In this document: in pieces, positions 29,762 through 39,351 of the stretch
How the letters are laid out: every line of letters starts with the position of its first letter
Numbering within the stretch: position 1 is the stretch's first letter
Assembly: GCA_963662675.2 (NCBI GenBank)
Contig: CAXXHP010000004.1
Location: 310,001-374,000, forward strand
Reading direction: 5' to 3'
Source: G963662675 sp963662675
GTDB lineage: Bacteria > Bacteroidota > Bacteroidia > Bacteroidales > Prolixibacteraceae
DNA: 64,000 nt
Made by a program: the position numbers and the translations under genes
Notes under the pieces: model-generated
Databases searched by the model: none
Seen by the model: only the letters and a program-made list of their open reading frames with translations
Told to the model about the DNA's origin: nothing

Positions 29762-29989
29762 ATGAAGACAATCCAGATCAACTTACATAAGCAACTACAG
29801 ATTTTATTAAGCCTGTTTTTCTTTTTTAATTTGCTTAATGTGATAAGTATAGTCTATTATAAAACAGAATGGAACGAGCTCTTCCGCGAAATGGATTTTG
29901 TGATTTTTCTAACCATAGGGGCATATTTTACTTATCTTTTTGTGAAGTTATTCATTATTGAGCTGCTTTTTAGAAAGAAAGTTTCTTGA
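29762..29989 (+). CDS. Small two-helix membrane protein, unknown function
   Basis: The 75-residue product has two hydrophobic segments, about 10-31 (LLSLFFFFNLLNVISIVYY) and 47-69 (VIFLTIGAYFTYLFVKLFII), with charged ends. I do not recognise a family. It starts 26 bases after the Gfo/Idh gene on the same strand, which supports it as the last gene of the operon. It could be a membrane anchor or electron-transfer accessory for the exported oxidoreductases, but nothing in the sequence proves this. Confidence 0.6.
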   Translation: MKTIQINLHKQLQILLSLFFFFNLLNVISIVYYKTEWNELFREMDFVIFLTIGAYFTYLFVKLFIIELLFRKKVS

Positions 29990-30233
29990 AAAATATTTCA
30001 TCAGAATACTATTAGTTATTAGCTATCTGCAAAACAATTATATGGATAGAGGGAAATGGGTTTTGGGATCGCAGATAAGACTTTTTTTTGGGGGATTGTG
30101 CTTATAGTTAAGCACCTTAAATGAAGTTTACTAAGAGTGTGCACTATTTGTTTATTGTTATTCAGTTTCAACTCGAATAGTGTCTCTCCTTTTTTTTAAG
30201 AGGAATATTGTTAATTAATAAAATATCATCGCA

Positions 30234-31277
30234 TTGAAAAGATGGAAAATTGGAATTATCGGAGCAGGTAATATTGCAGAGTTTCATGTCAAGGCTGTAC
30301 AAAGTTTGAGCAATACATTACTTATGGGTATCTCTGGTTCCAATATGCAGAAAGTAAAAACTCTGTCCCGAAAATATAGTTGTTCTGCATTTAGTTCAAC
30401 AACTGATTTGCTTAAATCTCCTGATATTGATGTTGTAATTATAGCGACACCTAGTGGTGTGCATTCGGAATCCGCCATTGAAGCTGCATATCATGGAAAA
30501 CATGTGTTGTGCGAAAAACCCCTGGATATAAGTCTTGCTAAAATAGATGCAATGATAAAAGCTCATGAAAAGAACAATACTAGGCTTGGGGGGGTATTTA
30601 ATTATAGGTTTTACGAAGTTGTTAAGATATTGAAAGAAACAGTTGACAGTGGAAGGTTTGGTGTTATCACTAATGCATCTGTATTTATTCCCTGGTGGCG
30701 GGATGATGAGTATTACAAAAATAGTTGGCGTGGAACATGGGCACTTGATGGAGGAGGTGCATTAATGAACCAATCGATCCATATGATTGATCTGCTTCAA
30801 TACATGATGGGGCCTTTAGAATCATTAAAAGCATACATTTCAACATTAGGCCACCCTGAAATTGAGGTTGAGGACACAGCTGTCGCTATAATTAAATTTA
30901 AAAGTAAATCTTTTGGGATGGTTTATGGAACTACTGCTTCTTTTCCAGGGCAATCGAGAAAAATCGAAATAACAGGCACAAGAGGGACTGTGGTAATGGA
31001 AGATAACTATTTTAGTGTCTGGGAATTTGTTGATCCAACAGAAGATGATGAGCAGATTATTAAAAACTTTGGTAATCCGGTCAAGTCAAGGCAGGGTGCA
31101 TCAGACCCAAAATCAATTCCATACGAACCTCATGCTAGAAATATAGCAGCATTTATCGAGTCAATTGAGGAGAATTATCCGTTTTCAATCGATGGTATAG
31201 AAGCCAGAAAGTCTGTAGAAATAATTCTTAAGATTTATGAATCATCACAAAAGAACAAAGAGGTAAGGTTTAACTAG
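30234..31277 (+). CDS. Cytoplasmic Gfo/Idh/MocA-family dehydrogenase
   Basis: This 347-residue NAD(P)-dependent dehydrogenase has no signal peptide. The Rossmann motif is GIIGAGNIAEFH (7-18), the catalytic motif CEKPLD has Lys95, and GGGALMNQSIHMIDLLQYM carries the conserved His/Asp of the substrate domain. The reading frame starts with TTG at 30234. No upstream ATG is in frame close by, and the Rossmann strand starts at once, so TTG is the likely start. It is 244 bases from the preceding gene and may have its own promoter. As an inner-cell partner it could re-reduce or process the keto-sugar produced outside. Confidence 0.88.
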   Translation: MKRWKIGIIGAGNIAEFHVKAVQSLSNTLLMGISGSNMQKVKTLSRKYSCSAFSSTTDLLKSPDIDVVIIATPSGVHSESAIEAAYHGKHVLCEKPLDISLAKIDAMIKAHEKNNTRLGGVFNYRFYEVVKILKETVDSGRFGVITNASVFIPWWRDDEYYKNSWRGTWALDGGGALMNQSIHMIDLLQYMMGPLESLKAYISTLGHPEIEVEDTAVAIIKFKSKSFGMVYGTTASFPGQSRKIEITGTRGTVVMEDNYFSVWEFVDPTEDDEQIIKNFGNPVKSRQGASDPKSIPYEPHARNIAAFIESIEENYPFSIDGIEARKSVEIILKIYESSQKNKEVRFN

Positions 31278-31319
31278 AGACATCCATATGCTACTGGCAC
31301 ACTATAAAACCTTTTTAAA

Positions 31320-32360
31320 TTAGTCGATGTTTTCTGCACTTAAAATATCAATTTGTTGATGATAATTGTTTTCATCAGGTTTTATATGGGATGTGATATA
31401 GCTTAGTAGTATGTCAAATGATTTTTTAGATTGCTCTAGGGGACGTTGACTAACCAAAAACTGGATGACCCCGTTTCTTAGGTATTTTAGGTTGTCCTCA
31501 ATTGCCTCATACCCGACTGTAATTGTATTAATCCTGCTTGCTTCAACATACTCTGCGACCGCATAGGTTCTTGAACCGGAAACTAAAATTGCGCCAATAT
31601 TTGAGTTGTTCCTAAAAACCTTATCGAGGTAACTTTTTACCTCTTTCGGTTTTTCTTCAGGAATATCAATACTTATTTTTAATCCCTGATTGTTGCCTTT
31701 GTCAACAAAATAACTCATAAATCCTTGATTCCTGCTATTTAAATGCTGCGTATTCCCTAAGTTCTTGGCAATGTTTACGATAAGGATGTCCTTGTCAGTT
31801 GGCGTAATAATGTCTATTAATCCTGCAGCAACACGACCACTTTTAAATGCATCTTCTCCAACAAATGCCAAACAGTTTGCTTCGGGGATATTTGTGTCAA
31901 TAAAAACATAAGGAATATTGCATTGCCTTAAATTGTCGCAAAAATTAATGGTTTCTCTTTTGAATAGTGGTGCCATGATTACACCATTAGGTTTAAGTTC
32001 AATTATCTCCTGGGCTTTTTCTTCAAAGTCATGTTCATCCTTGATGGAAAACTTTAAAAAGGTAATTTCAACCTGATATAGGTCTGCGTTTTTTGCCGCT
32101 TTTTCAAAACCTTTAGGGTGAATTGTCCAGAAACTATTTTCTTTAACTGGTTCCGGTATCAATATTGCAATTTTATATAGGGTAGGGGCTTTTAGTAGTT
32201 GCGCCGCAACATTGGGTTTGTAGTTGAGTTCTTTGGCTATTTTTAATATTTCATTTTTGGTTTCTTCTTTAACTTCCCCCCTGTTATGTAATACCCTGTC
32301 AACAGTTCCTACTGAAACACCTGCTTTAAGTGCAATATCTTTAATCCTTGGTTTTTCCAT
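31320..32360 (-). CDS. LacI-family transcriptional regulator, probable uronate regulon repressor
   Basis: An N-terminal LacI HTH (IKDIALKAGVSVGTVDRVLH, residues about 5-24) and hinge (NYKPNVAAQLLKAP) are followed by a periplasmic-binding-protein-like effector domain (YKIAILIPEP, VIMAPLFKRE, GAILVSGSRT). I place the start at 32360 because MEKPRIKD directly precedes the HTH; a longer frame to 32435 adds 25 unlikely residues. It lies behind the hexuronate operon on the same strand, with a terminator between. It is the only LacI-type gene in the window and so the natural candidate for the four LacI-like operators at 39352, 39617, 50233 and 60885. Confidence 0.9.
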   Translation of the reverse strand: MEKPRIKDIALKAGVSVGTVDRVLHNRGEVKEETKNEILKIAKELNYKPNVAAQLLKAPTLYKIAILIPEPVKENSFWTIHPKGFEKAAKNADLYQVEITFLKFSIKDEHDFEEKAQEIIELKPNGVIMAPLFKRETINFCDNLRQCNIPYVFIDTNIPEANCLAFVGEDAFKSGRVAAGLIDIITPTDKDILIVNIAKNLGNTQHLNSRNQGFMSYFVDKGNNQGLKISIDIPEEKPKEVKSYLDKVFRNNSNIGAILVSGSRTYAVAEYVEASRINTITVGYEAIEDNLKYLRNGVIQFLVSQRPLEQSKKSFDILLSYITSHIKPDENNYHQQIDILSAENID

Positions 32361-32387
32361 AACGATAATTTCGTGTTTTTCTGTTAA

Positions 32388-32398
32388 AATACAAAGTA
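32388..32398 (-). promoter_or_regulatory. Candidate promoter element of the lacI-type gene
   Basis: The minus strand reads TACTTTGTATT 28-38 bases upstream of the lacI start. The same 11-mer occurs upstream of padR (59321) and of glpK1 (57354). TACTTTG resembles the Bacteroidota -7 box. Confidence 0.4.
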
Positions 32399-32507
32399 AA
32401 AATGATGACTGTTTTACTCGAGTTTTTTTAGGCAAGTTTTTTGAAAAAGCCTAAGATGTTGTAGGTAAGGAAAACAAACTGCAATGTTATGTTTTTTTAT
32501 TTATAAT

Positions 32508-32561
32508 AAAAAAATAAAAAGCTGATTAGACTTTTCTTTAGAGGAAAAATCTAACAGCTTT
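32508..32561 (-). terminator. Terminator of the hexuronate operon
   Basis: AAAGCTG (32518-32524) pairs with CAGCTTT (32555-32561), with a bulge, then TTAGA/TCTAA and A/T pairs extend the stem. On the minus strand a long T-rich run (about 32490-32517) follows. It separates exuT from the lacI-type gene. Confidence 0.75.
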
Positions 32562-32662
32562 CGTTGACCTAACTAATTATTAAACCTAAAACCTTTATCA
32601 AAATCAAATAGACTAATTAGTTACTGTATAGAGAGTAGTGAATTCTTTTGTTTGTGAGAGTA

Positions 32663-34111
32663 CTAATTTGTTATCCTAATAGGTTTGTAGTGAGGAACTA
32701 ACACTTTCATGATTGTCCATCCAATTAAATAGGCGACAGCACAAATAGAGAAGATGATAAAATAACCAGCTTCAATTCCTTCAAAGCCCATGAATTTCAT
32801 GCTTGTAGCATCCGCAAAATCGAATAACACACCAGAACTTTTATTGATAACAAAAGAGCCTAAACCTCCAGCCATTCCTCCAATACCTGTAATTGTTGCA
32901 ATTGTAGATTTTGGGAACATATCGCCAACGGTGGAAAAAATATTAGCTGACCACGCCTGGTGTGCAGCACATGCAATTCCAATTATTATAATGGGATACC
33001 AATATGAATACGCTCCCAGGGGCTGGGCAAATAGGGCTAAAATTGGGAAAAAGGCAAAAATTAGCATAGAGCGCATACGTCCGGCATAGGGATCCATACC
33101 TTTTTTGTCAACAAAATAACTTGGGAGCCATCCTCCAATAATTGATAACATCGTAATTGTATATAATACAAACAGTAGCAATTTTGCCATAGTAGTGTCA
33201 GATGTTAATCCGTAAACATCACTTAAATAGGCGGGTGTCCAGTAAAGGAAAAACCACCAAACACCATCAGTCATAAACTTACCAGCAATAAATGCCCAGG
33301 TTTGCTTGTATTGAAAGGTTTTTAGGAAAGGTATTTTTGCTTCATTATTGACCTTAGCTTCTTCTTGATCCACATCGTCCTGATTGATATAATCTAACTC
33401 TTTCTGATTGACATGTGTGTTTTTGTGTGGTTTTTTATACTTGAATTGCCAAAATCCCATCCATGCGAAACCTAGCCCACCAATTATAATAAAAGACATT
33501 TCCCATCCAAAATGCGCTGCAATTGTTGGTATTGTAATTGGTGCAGCAAGGGCGCCAATTGTAGTACCGGCATTAAAAATACTGGTTGCATATGCCCGGT
33601 CTTTTTTCGGGAAATACTCTGCAGTAGTTTTAATTGCAGCTGGAAAGTTGCCAGCTTCACCAATCGCTAAAACTAAACGAGCCATAATGAAAAATGCCAC
33701 ACTTACATTGATTACTTTAGAGACATTACCAACTGTGCTTATGGCTTCTTTTGCACCTTCAAAACCGACAAACCAGTTACCTGTTAATAAGCCTGAGGTT
33801 GCAATTCCACAAAATGCATGTAATATTGCACCTATTGACCAAACGGCAATTGCCCATAAGTATCCTTTTTTAGTACCAAACCAATCGATAAATCGACCTG
33901 CAAATAATAAGCCAACAGCATAAAACAAGGAAAATAAAGCTGTAATATTTCCGTAATGGCTATTTGTCCAGTGAAATTCAGGGGCAATAAAATCTTTCCA
34001 GGTTAGCGATAATACCTGACGATCCAGATAATTAATCGTTGTTGCAAAAAATAACAGAGCACAAATTGTCCATCTGTAATTTGACATTTTTGTTGAGTTA
34101 CTATTCGACAT
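32663..34111 (-). CDS. exuT: MFS hexuronate transporter (ExuT-like)
   Basis: This 482-residue inner-membrane MFS permease of the anion:cation symporter subfamily has 12 predicted helices. Motifs include TINYLDRQVLSLTW at the first helix, LFAGRFIDWFGTKKGY (the MFS loop 2-3 signature) and LAIGEAGNFPAAIKTTAEYFPKKDRAYATSIF, characteristic of hexuronate transporters. It ends an operon whose enzymes convert glucuronate to pyruvate and glyceraldehyde-3-phosphate. It would import glucuronate and/or galacturonate released in the periplasm. The gap to uxuA is 31 bases. Confidence 0.92.
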   Translation of the reverse strand: MSNSNSTKMSNYRWTICALLFFATTINYLDRQVLSLTWKDFIAPEFHWTNSHYGNITALFSLFYAVGLLFAGRFIDWFGTKKGYLWAIAVWSIGAILHAFCGIATSGLLTGNWFVGFEGAKEAISTVGNVSKVINVSVAFFIMARLVLAIGEAGNFPAAIKTTAEYFPKKDRAYATSIFNAGTTIGALAAPITIPTIAAHFGWEMSFIIIGGLGFAWMGFWQFKYKKPHKNTHVNQKELDYINQDDVDQEEAKVNNEAKIPFLKTFQYKQTWAFIAGKFMTDGVWWFFLYWTPAYLSDVYGLTSDTTMAKLLLFVLYTITMLSIIGGWLPSYFVDKKGMDPYAGRMRSMLIFAFFPILALFAQPLGAYSYWYPIIIIGIACAAHQAWSANIFSTVGDMFPKSTIATITGIGGMAGGLGSFVINKSSGVLFDFADATSMKFMGFEGIEAGYFIIFSICAVAYLIGWTIMKVLVPHYKPIRITN

Positions 34112-34142
34112 TTTTTGTTTATTTGGTTTTATGATTTAAATT

Positions 34143-35327
34143 CTAATAATTAAGGCTTCTTCTAATACCCAATTCAAGTCCTCTGATTTCAGCTAATCCT
34201 TTCATCCTTCCATACAAAGAATAACCAGGGTTGTTATCTTTTCCAATATCACCCATCATTTGGTTGCCATGATCGGGCCTAACAGGAATTGAAAAATCGC
34301 CCCGGCCCAGTTTCTTGCGGTTTTCCTCTTCTAAAACAAGCGTTTTTAGTACTTGATATATATCAACATCACCATCGAAAAGATAATCTTCACTGAAATT
34401 ATAGTCTGTATCTCTCTTAACGTTTCTTAGGTGTGCAAAATTGATACGATGAGAAAGCTCCTTGGCCATAACAGATAAATCATTGAAATATCCTGCCCCC
34501 CAAGAACCTGTACAGAGTGTTATCCCATTGGAGAATGAATCAATCGTGTTGACTATATTTTTAGCATCATCTAATGTGCTGACAACACGAGGAAGTCCAA
34601 GTAAGCCCCATGGTGGATCATCAGGATGAATAGCCATCCGGACACTTGCTTCTTCTGCTACTGGGATAATTGCTTTCAGAAAATCCTGCAAATGTTCCCT
34701 CAGTTTTTTGTCATCAATATCCTTATAAGCATCAAGTACTTCCTGAAACTGATCAAGAGTATAACTCTCTTCTGCTCCAGGAAGTCCTTTGATAACAGTA
34801 TTCGTTAGCTTTTCTTTCCCCGTTCTATCTAATTCATCAAAATATTTCTCTGCTTCTTTAATGATTTTATTTGAGTAATCTTTTTCGGCATCTGTTCTTT
34901 TTAATATGAAAATATCAAATGCCGCAAATACTTTTTGTTCATAGATTAATGCCAGTGAGCCGTCATTGGATGTGTGGTCAAGATTAGTTCTAGACCAGTC
35001 CAGTACAGGCATAAAATTGTAGCAAACTGTTTCTATGCCACATTCTCCTAAGTTTTTTATTGTTTCCTGATAATTTTCAATATACTTTTTCCAATCGCCA
35101 CTTTGTTTTTTTATGTCCTCATGTACAGGCACGCTTTCGACAACAGACCAGCGTAAACCAACTGCTTCAATTGTCGTTTTTCTTTTTTTTATTTCTTCAA
35201 TACTCCAGACTTCCCCGTTCGGGATATGGTGCAAAGCCGTAACAATACCTGTTGCACCTGTTTGTTTTATATCGTTTAATGATATTCGGTCGTTAGGACC
35301 ATACCATCTCCATGTTTGTTCAATCAT
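34143..35327 (-). CDS. uxuA: Mannonate dehydratase
   Basis: This converts D-mannonate to 2-keto-3-deoxygluconate (KDG). The 394-residue length is normal. Signatures include GPNDRISLNDIKQTGATGIV, MAIHPDDPPWGLLGLPRVV, LCTGSWGAG, FAHLRNVKRD and PVRPDHGNQMMGD. The His, Cys and Asp in these motifs are the family metal ligands and catalytic residues. It lies between the SDR gene (21-base gap) and exuT, fitting the isomerase pathway. Confidence 0.96.
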   Translation of the reverse strand: MIEQTWRWYGPNDRISLNDIKQTGATGIVTALHHIPNGEVWSIEEIKKRKTTIEAVGLRWSVVESVPVHEDIKKQSGDWKKYIENYQETIKNLGECGIETVCYNFMPVLDWSRTNLDHTSNDGSLALIYEQKVFAAFDIFILKRTDAEKDYSNKIIKEAEKYFDELDRTGKEKLTNTVIKGLPGAEESYTLDQFQEVLDAYKDIDDKKLREHLQDFLKAIIPVAEEASVRMAIHPDDPPWGLLGLPRVVSTLDDAKNIVNTIDSFSNGITLCTGSWGAGYFNDLSVMAKELSHRINFAHLRNVKRDTDYNFSEDYLFDGDVDIYQVLKTLVLEEENRKKLGRGDFSIPVRPDHGNQMMGDIGKDNNPGYSLYGRMKGLAEIRGLELGIRRSLNY

Positions 35328-35348
35328 GATTTGAATGATTTTTTAAAA

Positions 35349-36191
35349 TTACACACCACTATATGCGCTGAAACCACCATCAACAGGAACTACAATCCCT
35401 GTAATAAATGAGGCCCAGTCTGACAATAAATAGGCAACTGTACCTGACAGCTCTTCAGGCTCACCGTAACGTTCCATAGGTGTATTTGTAATGATTTTAT
35501 TGCCTCGTGGTGTTGCCTCGCCTGTTTGTTCGTCAATTAATAAAAAACGATTTTGGTTGGTTAAAAGAAATCCGGGAGCAATCGCATTTACACGGATTCC
35601 TGTTTTTGCGAAATGAACAGCCAGCCATTGAGTAAAATTATTGATCGCAGCCTTTGCTGCAGAATATGCCGGGATCTTGGTTAAAGGAGTATAAGAGTTC
35701 ATGGAAGAAACATTCACAATAGCCCCGCTCTTTTTCTCAAGCATATCTTTGGCAAAAACCATTGACGGCAATAAAGTCCCCTGAAAGTTTAAAGCAAAAA
35801 CTTTGTCAAATCCATCCATCTTCAAGCCGAAGAATGTTTCATCCAGCTTATCAATGCATTCATCTGTGATAAATTCAGCCTGAGTTGTAGCTGTTGCTGC
35901 ATTTCCACCTGCTCCATTAATCAAAAAATCGACAGTCCCCAGTTGGTTGTGTATTTCGTTTAAAGCTTCTTCTAGTGAATCTTTACTCAATACATTGGCG
36001 CCTAATCCAATGGACTTTACCCCAAATTCGGTTTCAATATCTTTAGCAACTCGTGTTGCTGCATCATGGTTAAGGTCAAGTATGGCAGTCATTACACCTT
36101 GAGATGCCAATCCTTTAGCCATCGTTGAGCAAAGAACACCACCGCCACCGGTAATTACTGCAATCTTGTCTGTTAGATTTAAATTATTCAT
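35349..36191 (-). CDS. SDR-family oxidoreductase, probable fructuronate reductase
   Basis: This 280-residue short-chain dehydrogenase has the nucleotide motif ITGGGGVLCSTMAKG, INGAGGN, Ser in IVNVSSMNS and the catalytic YSAAK. C-terminal IAPGFLLTNQNR and GIVVPVDGGFSAYSG are typical. The operon has uxaC and uxuA but no classical long-chain UxuB, so this SDR most likely fills the fructuronate-to-mannonate step, as in other Bacteroidota. It is separated from eda by 2 bases. Activity on tagaturonate is an alternative. Confidence 0.88.
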   Translation of the reverse strand: MNNLNLTDKIAVITGGGGVLCSTMAKGLASQGVMTAILDLNHDAATRVAKDIETEFGVKSIGLGANVLSKDSLEEALNEIHNQLGTVDFLINGAGGNAATATTQAEFITDECIDKLDETFFGLKMDGFDKVFALNFQGTLLPSMVFAKDMLEKKSGAIVNVSSMNSYTPLTKIPAYSAAKAAINNFTQWLAVHFAKTGIRVNAIAPGFLLTNQNRFLLIDEQTGEATPRGNKIITNTPMERYGEPEELSGTVAYLLSDWASFITGIVVPVDGGFSAYSGV

Positions 36192-36193
36192 GA

Positions 36194-36865
36194 TTAGTTT
36201 CTTATTTCATTAATTGTTTCAGTTAGCTCTTTTACTTTGGCCGCAAGGGCATTGTAATCGTTAGCTTCCATGATTTCTTTTGGGAATAAGTTTGATCCCA
36301 TTCCAACACAGGTTACACCTGCTGCAAACCATTTTTCAAGGTTTTCTTTTTCGCAGGTCACACCTCCTGTTGGCATAATATTCGTCCAGGGACAGGGAGC
36401 TTTTGCCGCTTTTACAAACGATGGTCCCCCAACTTCTAAGGCCGGGAATACTTTTACAAGTTCAGCTCCAAGTTCTTCAGCTTTATTGATCTCACTTAGC
36501 GTTCCACATCCGGGCGACCACATGACTTTTCGCCTGTTGCAGATTTTGGCCATGTTTTCATTCAATAAAGGAGAGACAATGAAATTTGCTCCCAGTTGAA
36601 TGTATAGTGCTGCCGTTCCTTCTTCAACAACAGAACCTGCACCCAGTATCATTTCAGGGAATTCTTTAAGTGCATATTTATTGAGCTCAGAGAAAATCTC
36701 ATGGGCAAAATCACCACGGTTTACGAATTCAAAAACACGGATTCCACCTTCGTAGCAGGCTTTTACAACTGCCTTGCAAACTTCCAGGTCTTTGTGAAAG
36801 AAAACCGGAACGACACCCGTGTCCTTCATTGCCTGAAATACTTCTATTCTTGTATATTTAGCCAT
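36194..36865 (-). CDS. eda: KDPG/KHG aldolase
   Basis: This class I aldolase splits 2-keto-3-deoxy-6-phosphogluconate into pyruvate and glyceraldehyde-3-phosphate. It has 223 residues. FEFVNRGD carries the catalytic Glu region, ELVKVFPALEVGG the Schiff-base Lys, and NIMPTGGVTCEKENLEKW the phosphate-binding loop. It is placed between kdgK (21-base gap) and the SDR gene (2-base gap) in the hexuronate operon. Confidence 0.94.
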   Translation of the reverse strand: MAKYTRIEVFQAMKDTGVVPVFFHKDLEVCKAVVKACYEGGIRVFEFVNRGDFAHEIFSELNKYALKEFPEMILGAGSVVEEGTAALYIQLGANFIVSPLLNENMAKICNRRKVMWSPGCGTLSEINKAEELGAELVKVFPALEVGGPSFVKAAKAPCPWTNIMPTGGVTCEKENLEKWFAAGVTCVGMGSNLFPKEIMEANDYNALAAKVKELTETINEIRN

Positions 36866-36886
36866 CTTCTTCTTTTTTATATTCTT

Positions 36887-37924
36887 TTATCTTGAAACCC
36901 GTCCTGAAGCATCGCCTTCCATTAATTTTTCAACTTCGGCAACAGTAACCAGGTTGTAGTCGCCATGTATTGTATGCTTTAAACAAGAAGCAGCAGTGGC
37001 AAAATTCAATGCCTTTTGATCATCACCTTCATATGTAAGTAAGCCATAAATAAGCCCGCCCATAAACGAGTCTCCTCCACCTACGCGATCGACGATGTGC
37101 GTAATTTGATAGGTTGGTGCCTGATATAGTTTTTCACCATCGTATAAAACTCCAGACCATGAATTGTGATTGGCACTGATTGAACCACGCAATGTGGTAA
37201 TGACTTTTTTAACCCTTGGGTATTCTTTCATGATTTGCCGTGAAACACTCAGGTAGGCTTCAGCTTCAACATGTCCTCCTGTTACATCAACTCCTTCGGG
37301 ATGAATCCCTAAAACCATTGATGCATCTTCTTCATTCCCTAAAACAATATCACATCCGTCTACCAATTCTGGCATCACTTCAGATGCCTTCTTACCATAC
37401 TTCCATAGGTTCTTGCGGTAATTCAGGTCGCAGGAAACAGTAACGCCCAAGCGATTGGCAGCCTGAATTGCTTCCAGGCAAGCATCTGCTGCACCTTGTG
37501 AAACAGCAGGCGTGATGCCCGTCCAATGGAAGAAATCAGCATCTTTCAATACTTCATCCCAATTGACCATGCCTTTATGAATGGATGCAAATGAAGAATA
37601 AGCACGGTCATATACCACTTTGCTGGCCCGTGATACAGCTCCGGTTTCCAGGAAATATATCCCCAAACGGTCTCCTCCGTACAGGATTTTGCTGGTATCT
37701 ACACCATATTTGCGTAGTTCCATCATGCAAGAACTTCCAATATCATTTTGGGGCAACCTTGTTACAAAAGAAACATCAATACCATAATTAGCCAATGAAT
37801 ATGCTACATTAGCCTCACCGCCCCCATAGCAAATATCAAACTCCTTAGCTTGTGAAAAACGCTGATAACCAGGCGTTGATAAACGAAGCATTATCTCTCC
37901 AAATGTTATTACCTTCTTTGACAT
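36887..37924 (-). CDS. kdgK: 2-keto-3-deoxygluconate kinase (PfkB family)
   Basis: This phosphorylates KDG to KDPG. The 345-residue ribokinase-fold protein has the PfkB N-terminal signature (GGGEANVAYSLANYG), an internal WTGITPAV segment and the C-terminal PfkB signature DRVGGGDSFMGGLIYGLL with the catalytic Asp in GGGDSF. Its position directly after uxaC (5-base gap) and before eda leaves little doubt about the substrate. Confidence 0.95.
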   Translation of the reverse strand: MSKKVITFGEIMLRLSTPGYQRFSQAKEFDICYGGGEANVAYSLANYGIDVSFVTRLPQNDIGSSCMMELRKYGVDTSKILYGGDRLGIYFLETGAVSRASKVVYDRAYSSFASIHKGMVNWDEVLKDADFFHWTGITPAVSQGAADACLEAIQAANRLGVTVSCDLNYRKNLWKYGKKASEVMPELVDGCDIVLGNEEDASMVLGIHPEGVDVTGGHVEAEAYLSVSRQIMKEYPRVKKVITTLRGSISANHNSWSGVLYDGEKLYQAPTYQITHIVDRVGGGDSFMGGLIYGLLTYEGDDQKALNFATAASCLKHTIHGDYNLVTVAEVEKLMEGDASGRVSR

Positions 37925-37929
37925 TATTT

Positions 37930-39330
37930 TTAAAAATTTAAATAGTTTTTTGCGTTTGTATATGAAATCCCCTCAACCAGTTGTTTCAGTATGCTTTCGT
38001 CATTTGGTATCAGTCCTTTTTCAACTTCTTCCCCGATATAATTACATGCAATACGCCTGAAATACTCGTGACGCGGAAAGGATAAAAAGCTCCTAGAGTC
38101 GGTTACCATGCCAACAAATCTGCTTAGTAATCCCAAAGCAGACAGATCTTTCAAGTGTTTTTCCATTCCTGATTTTTGATCCAGAAACCACCAGGCTGCA
38201 CCATACTGAACCTTCGCAGCTACAGTTCCATCACTAAAATTGCCACACATGGCTATCATCATTTCGTTATCAGCAGGATTTAGATTATAAAGAATAGTTT
38301 TGGCCAATTTGTCGTCTTTGTCGAGATGATCTAAAAACCGGGACATTTTAATTGGATCCTGTACCGGTCCAATTGAATCCCATCCGGTATCAGGGCCCAA
38401 AGCAGCAAATTTCCTTGAACTATTATTTCTTAAAGGCCCAACATGGAATTGCTGTGTCCATCCTCTTTTATGGTTAAGTTTAGCCAGCTCTGCCATGATG
38501 CAGGTGCGGTATTTTTCGTTTTCTGTTTCCCCGATATTTTTACCGCTTAAAAGTTTTTTGAAGATTATATCCACTTCTTCATGACTATATTCTTCAAAGT
38601 AAAATCGAAGAGGTCCGCTATCTGACATACGGGCGCCCAGTTCATGGAAATAGGCGTGTCGCTTATCAAGGGCTTCCAGTAAACTGTTTAGGTCAATGAT
38701 ATTAATGTCAGATACTTCACCCAATTTCTCGATATATGATTTTACAAAAGAAGGATCTTCTGTCTTGATTATATTGTCTGCTCTGAAAGTTGGAACAACC
38801 TTTATTTCATATCCTTCATCATATAGTTGCTTGTGGTATTTTAAATCATCGGCAGGATCGTCAGTTGTGGCAACCAACTCAACATTCATCATTTTCAACA
38901 AACCACGTGTGCTGTATTCCGGCAACTTTAATTTTTCACTAGTCTCTGCAAAAATTGATTCAGCTGTTGCAGGTGATAATAATTCATAGATATTGAAATA
39001 GCGGGCTAATTCAAGATGTGCCCAGTGGTAGAGTGGGTTACCAACCGCATACGGCATGGTTTCTGCCCACTTCAGGAATTTTTCTTTGAATGAAGCAGTT
39101 CCTGAACAAAATTGTTCAGTCACACCATTGATCCGCATTGCACGCCATTTATAATGATCGCCCTCAAGCCACATTTGTCCAAGATTGTCGAATTTGTAAT
39201 CTTCTGCGATATACTTTGGGTCTAAGTGATTGTGAAAATCAATGATGGGTTTATTCTTTGAATAGGAGTTGTATAAATGCCTGGAAACCTCGTTTCCAAG
39301 CAAGAAATTATTATTGCAAAATTTACTCAT
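37930..39330 (-). CDS. uxaC: Glucuronate (uronate) isomerase
   Basis: This is the first enzyme of the operon. It isomerises D-glucuronate to D-fructuronate and D-galacturonate to D-tagaturonate. The 466-residue length is typical. Signatures are IDFHNHLDP (metal-binding His pair), TTDDPADDL, QFHVGPLRNNSS, LNPADNEMMIAMCGNF and VTDSRSFLSFPRHEYFRRI. It has the promoter-proximal position; a LacI-type operator and a candidate promoter lie 22-66 bases upstream. Confidence 0.97.
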   Translation of the reverse strand: MSKFCNNNFLLGNEVSRHLYNSYSKNKPIIDFHNHLDPKYIAEDYKFDNLGQMWLEGDHYKWRAMRINGVTEQFCSGTASFKEKFLKWAETMPYAVGNPLYHWAHLELARYFNIYELLSPATAESIFAETSEKLKLPEYSTRGLLKMMNVELVATTDDPADDLKYHKQLYDEGYEIKVVPTFRADNIIKTEDPSFVKSYIEKLGEVSDINIIDLNSLLEALDKRHAYFHELGARMSDSGPLRFYFEEYSHEEVDIIFKKLLSGKNIGETENEKYRTCIMAELAKLNHKRGWTQQFHVGPLRNNSSRKFAALGPDTGWDSIGPVQDPIKMSRFLDHLDKDDKLAKTILYNLNPADNEMMIAMCGNFSDGTVAAKVQYGAAWWFLDQKSGMEKHLKDLSALGLLSRFVGMVTDSRSFLSFPRHEYFRRIACNYIGEEVEKGLIPNDESILKQLVEGISYTNAKNYLNF

Positions 39331-39351
39331 TGGTTAATGTGTTTTTATAAG

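Noticed and set aside
32340..32377. AACGATAATTTCGTG at the lacI start as a fifth LacI-type operator
   Set aside because: It shares only part of the 14-mer and lacks the right spacing of half-sites. It overlaps the start codon but is not convincing as self-regulation.
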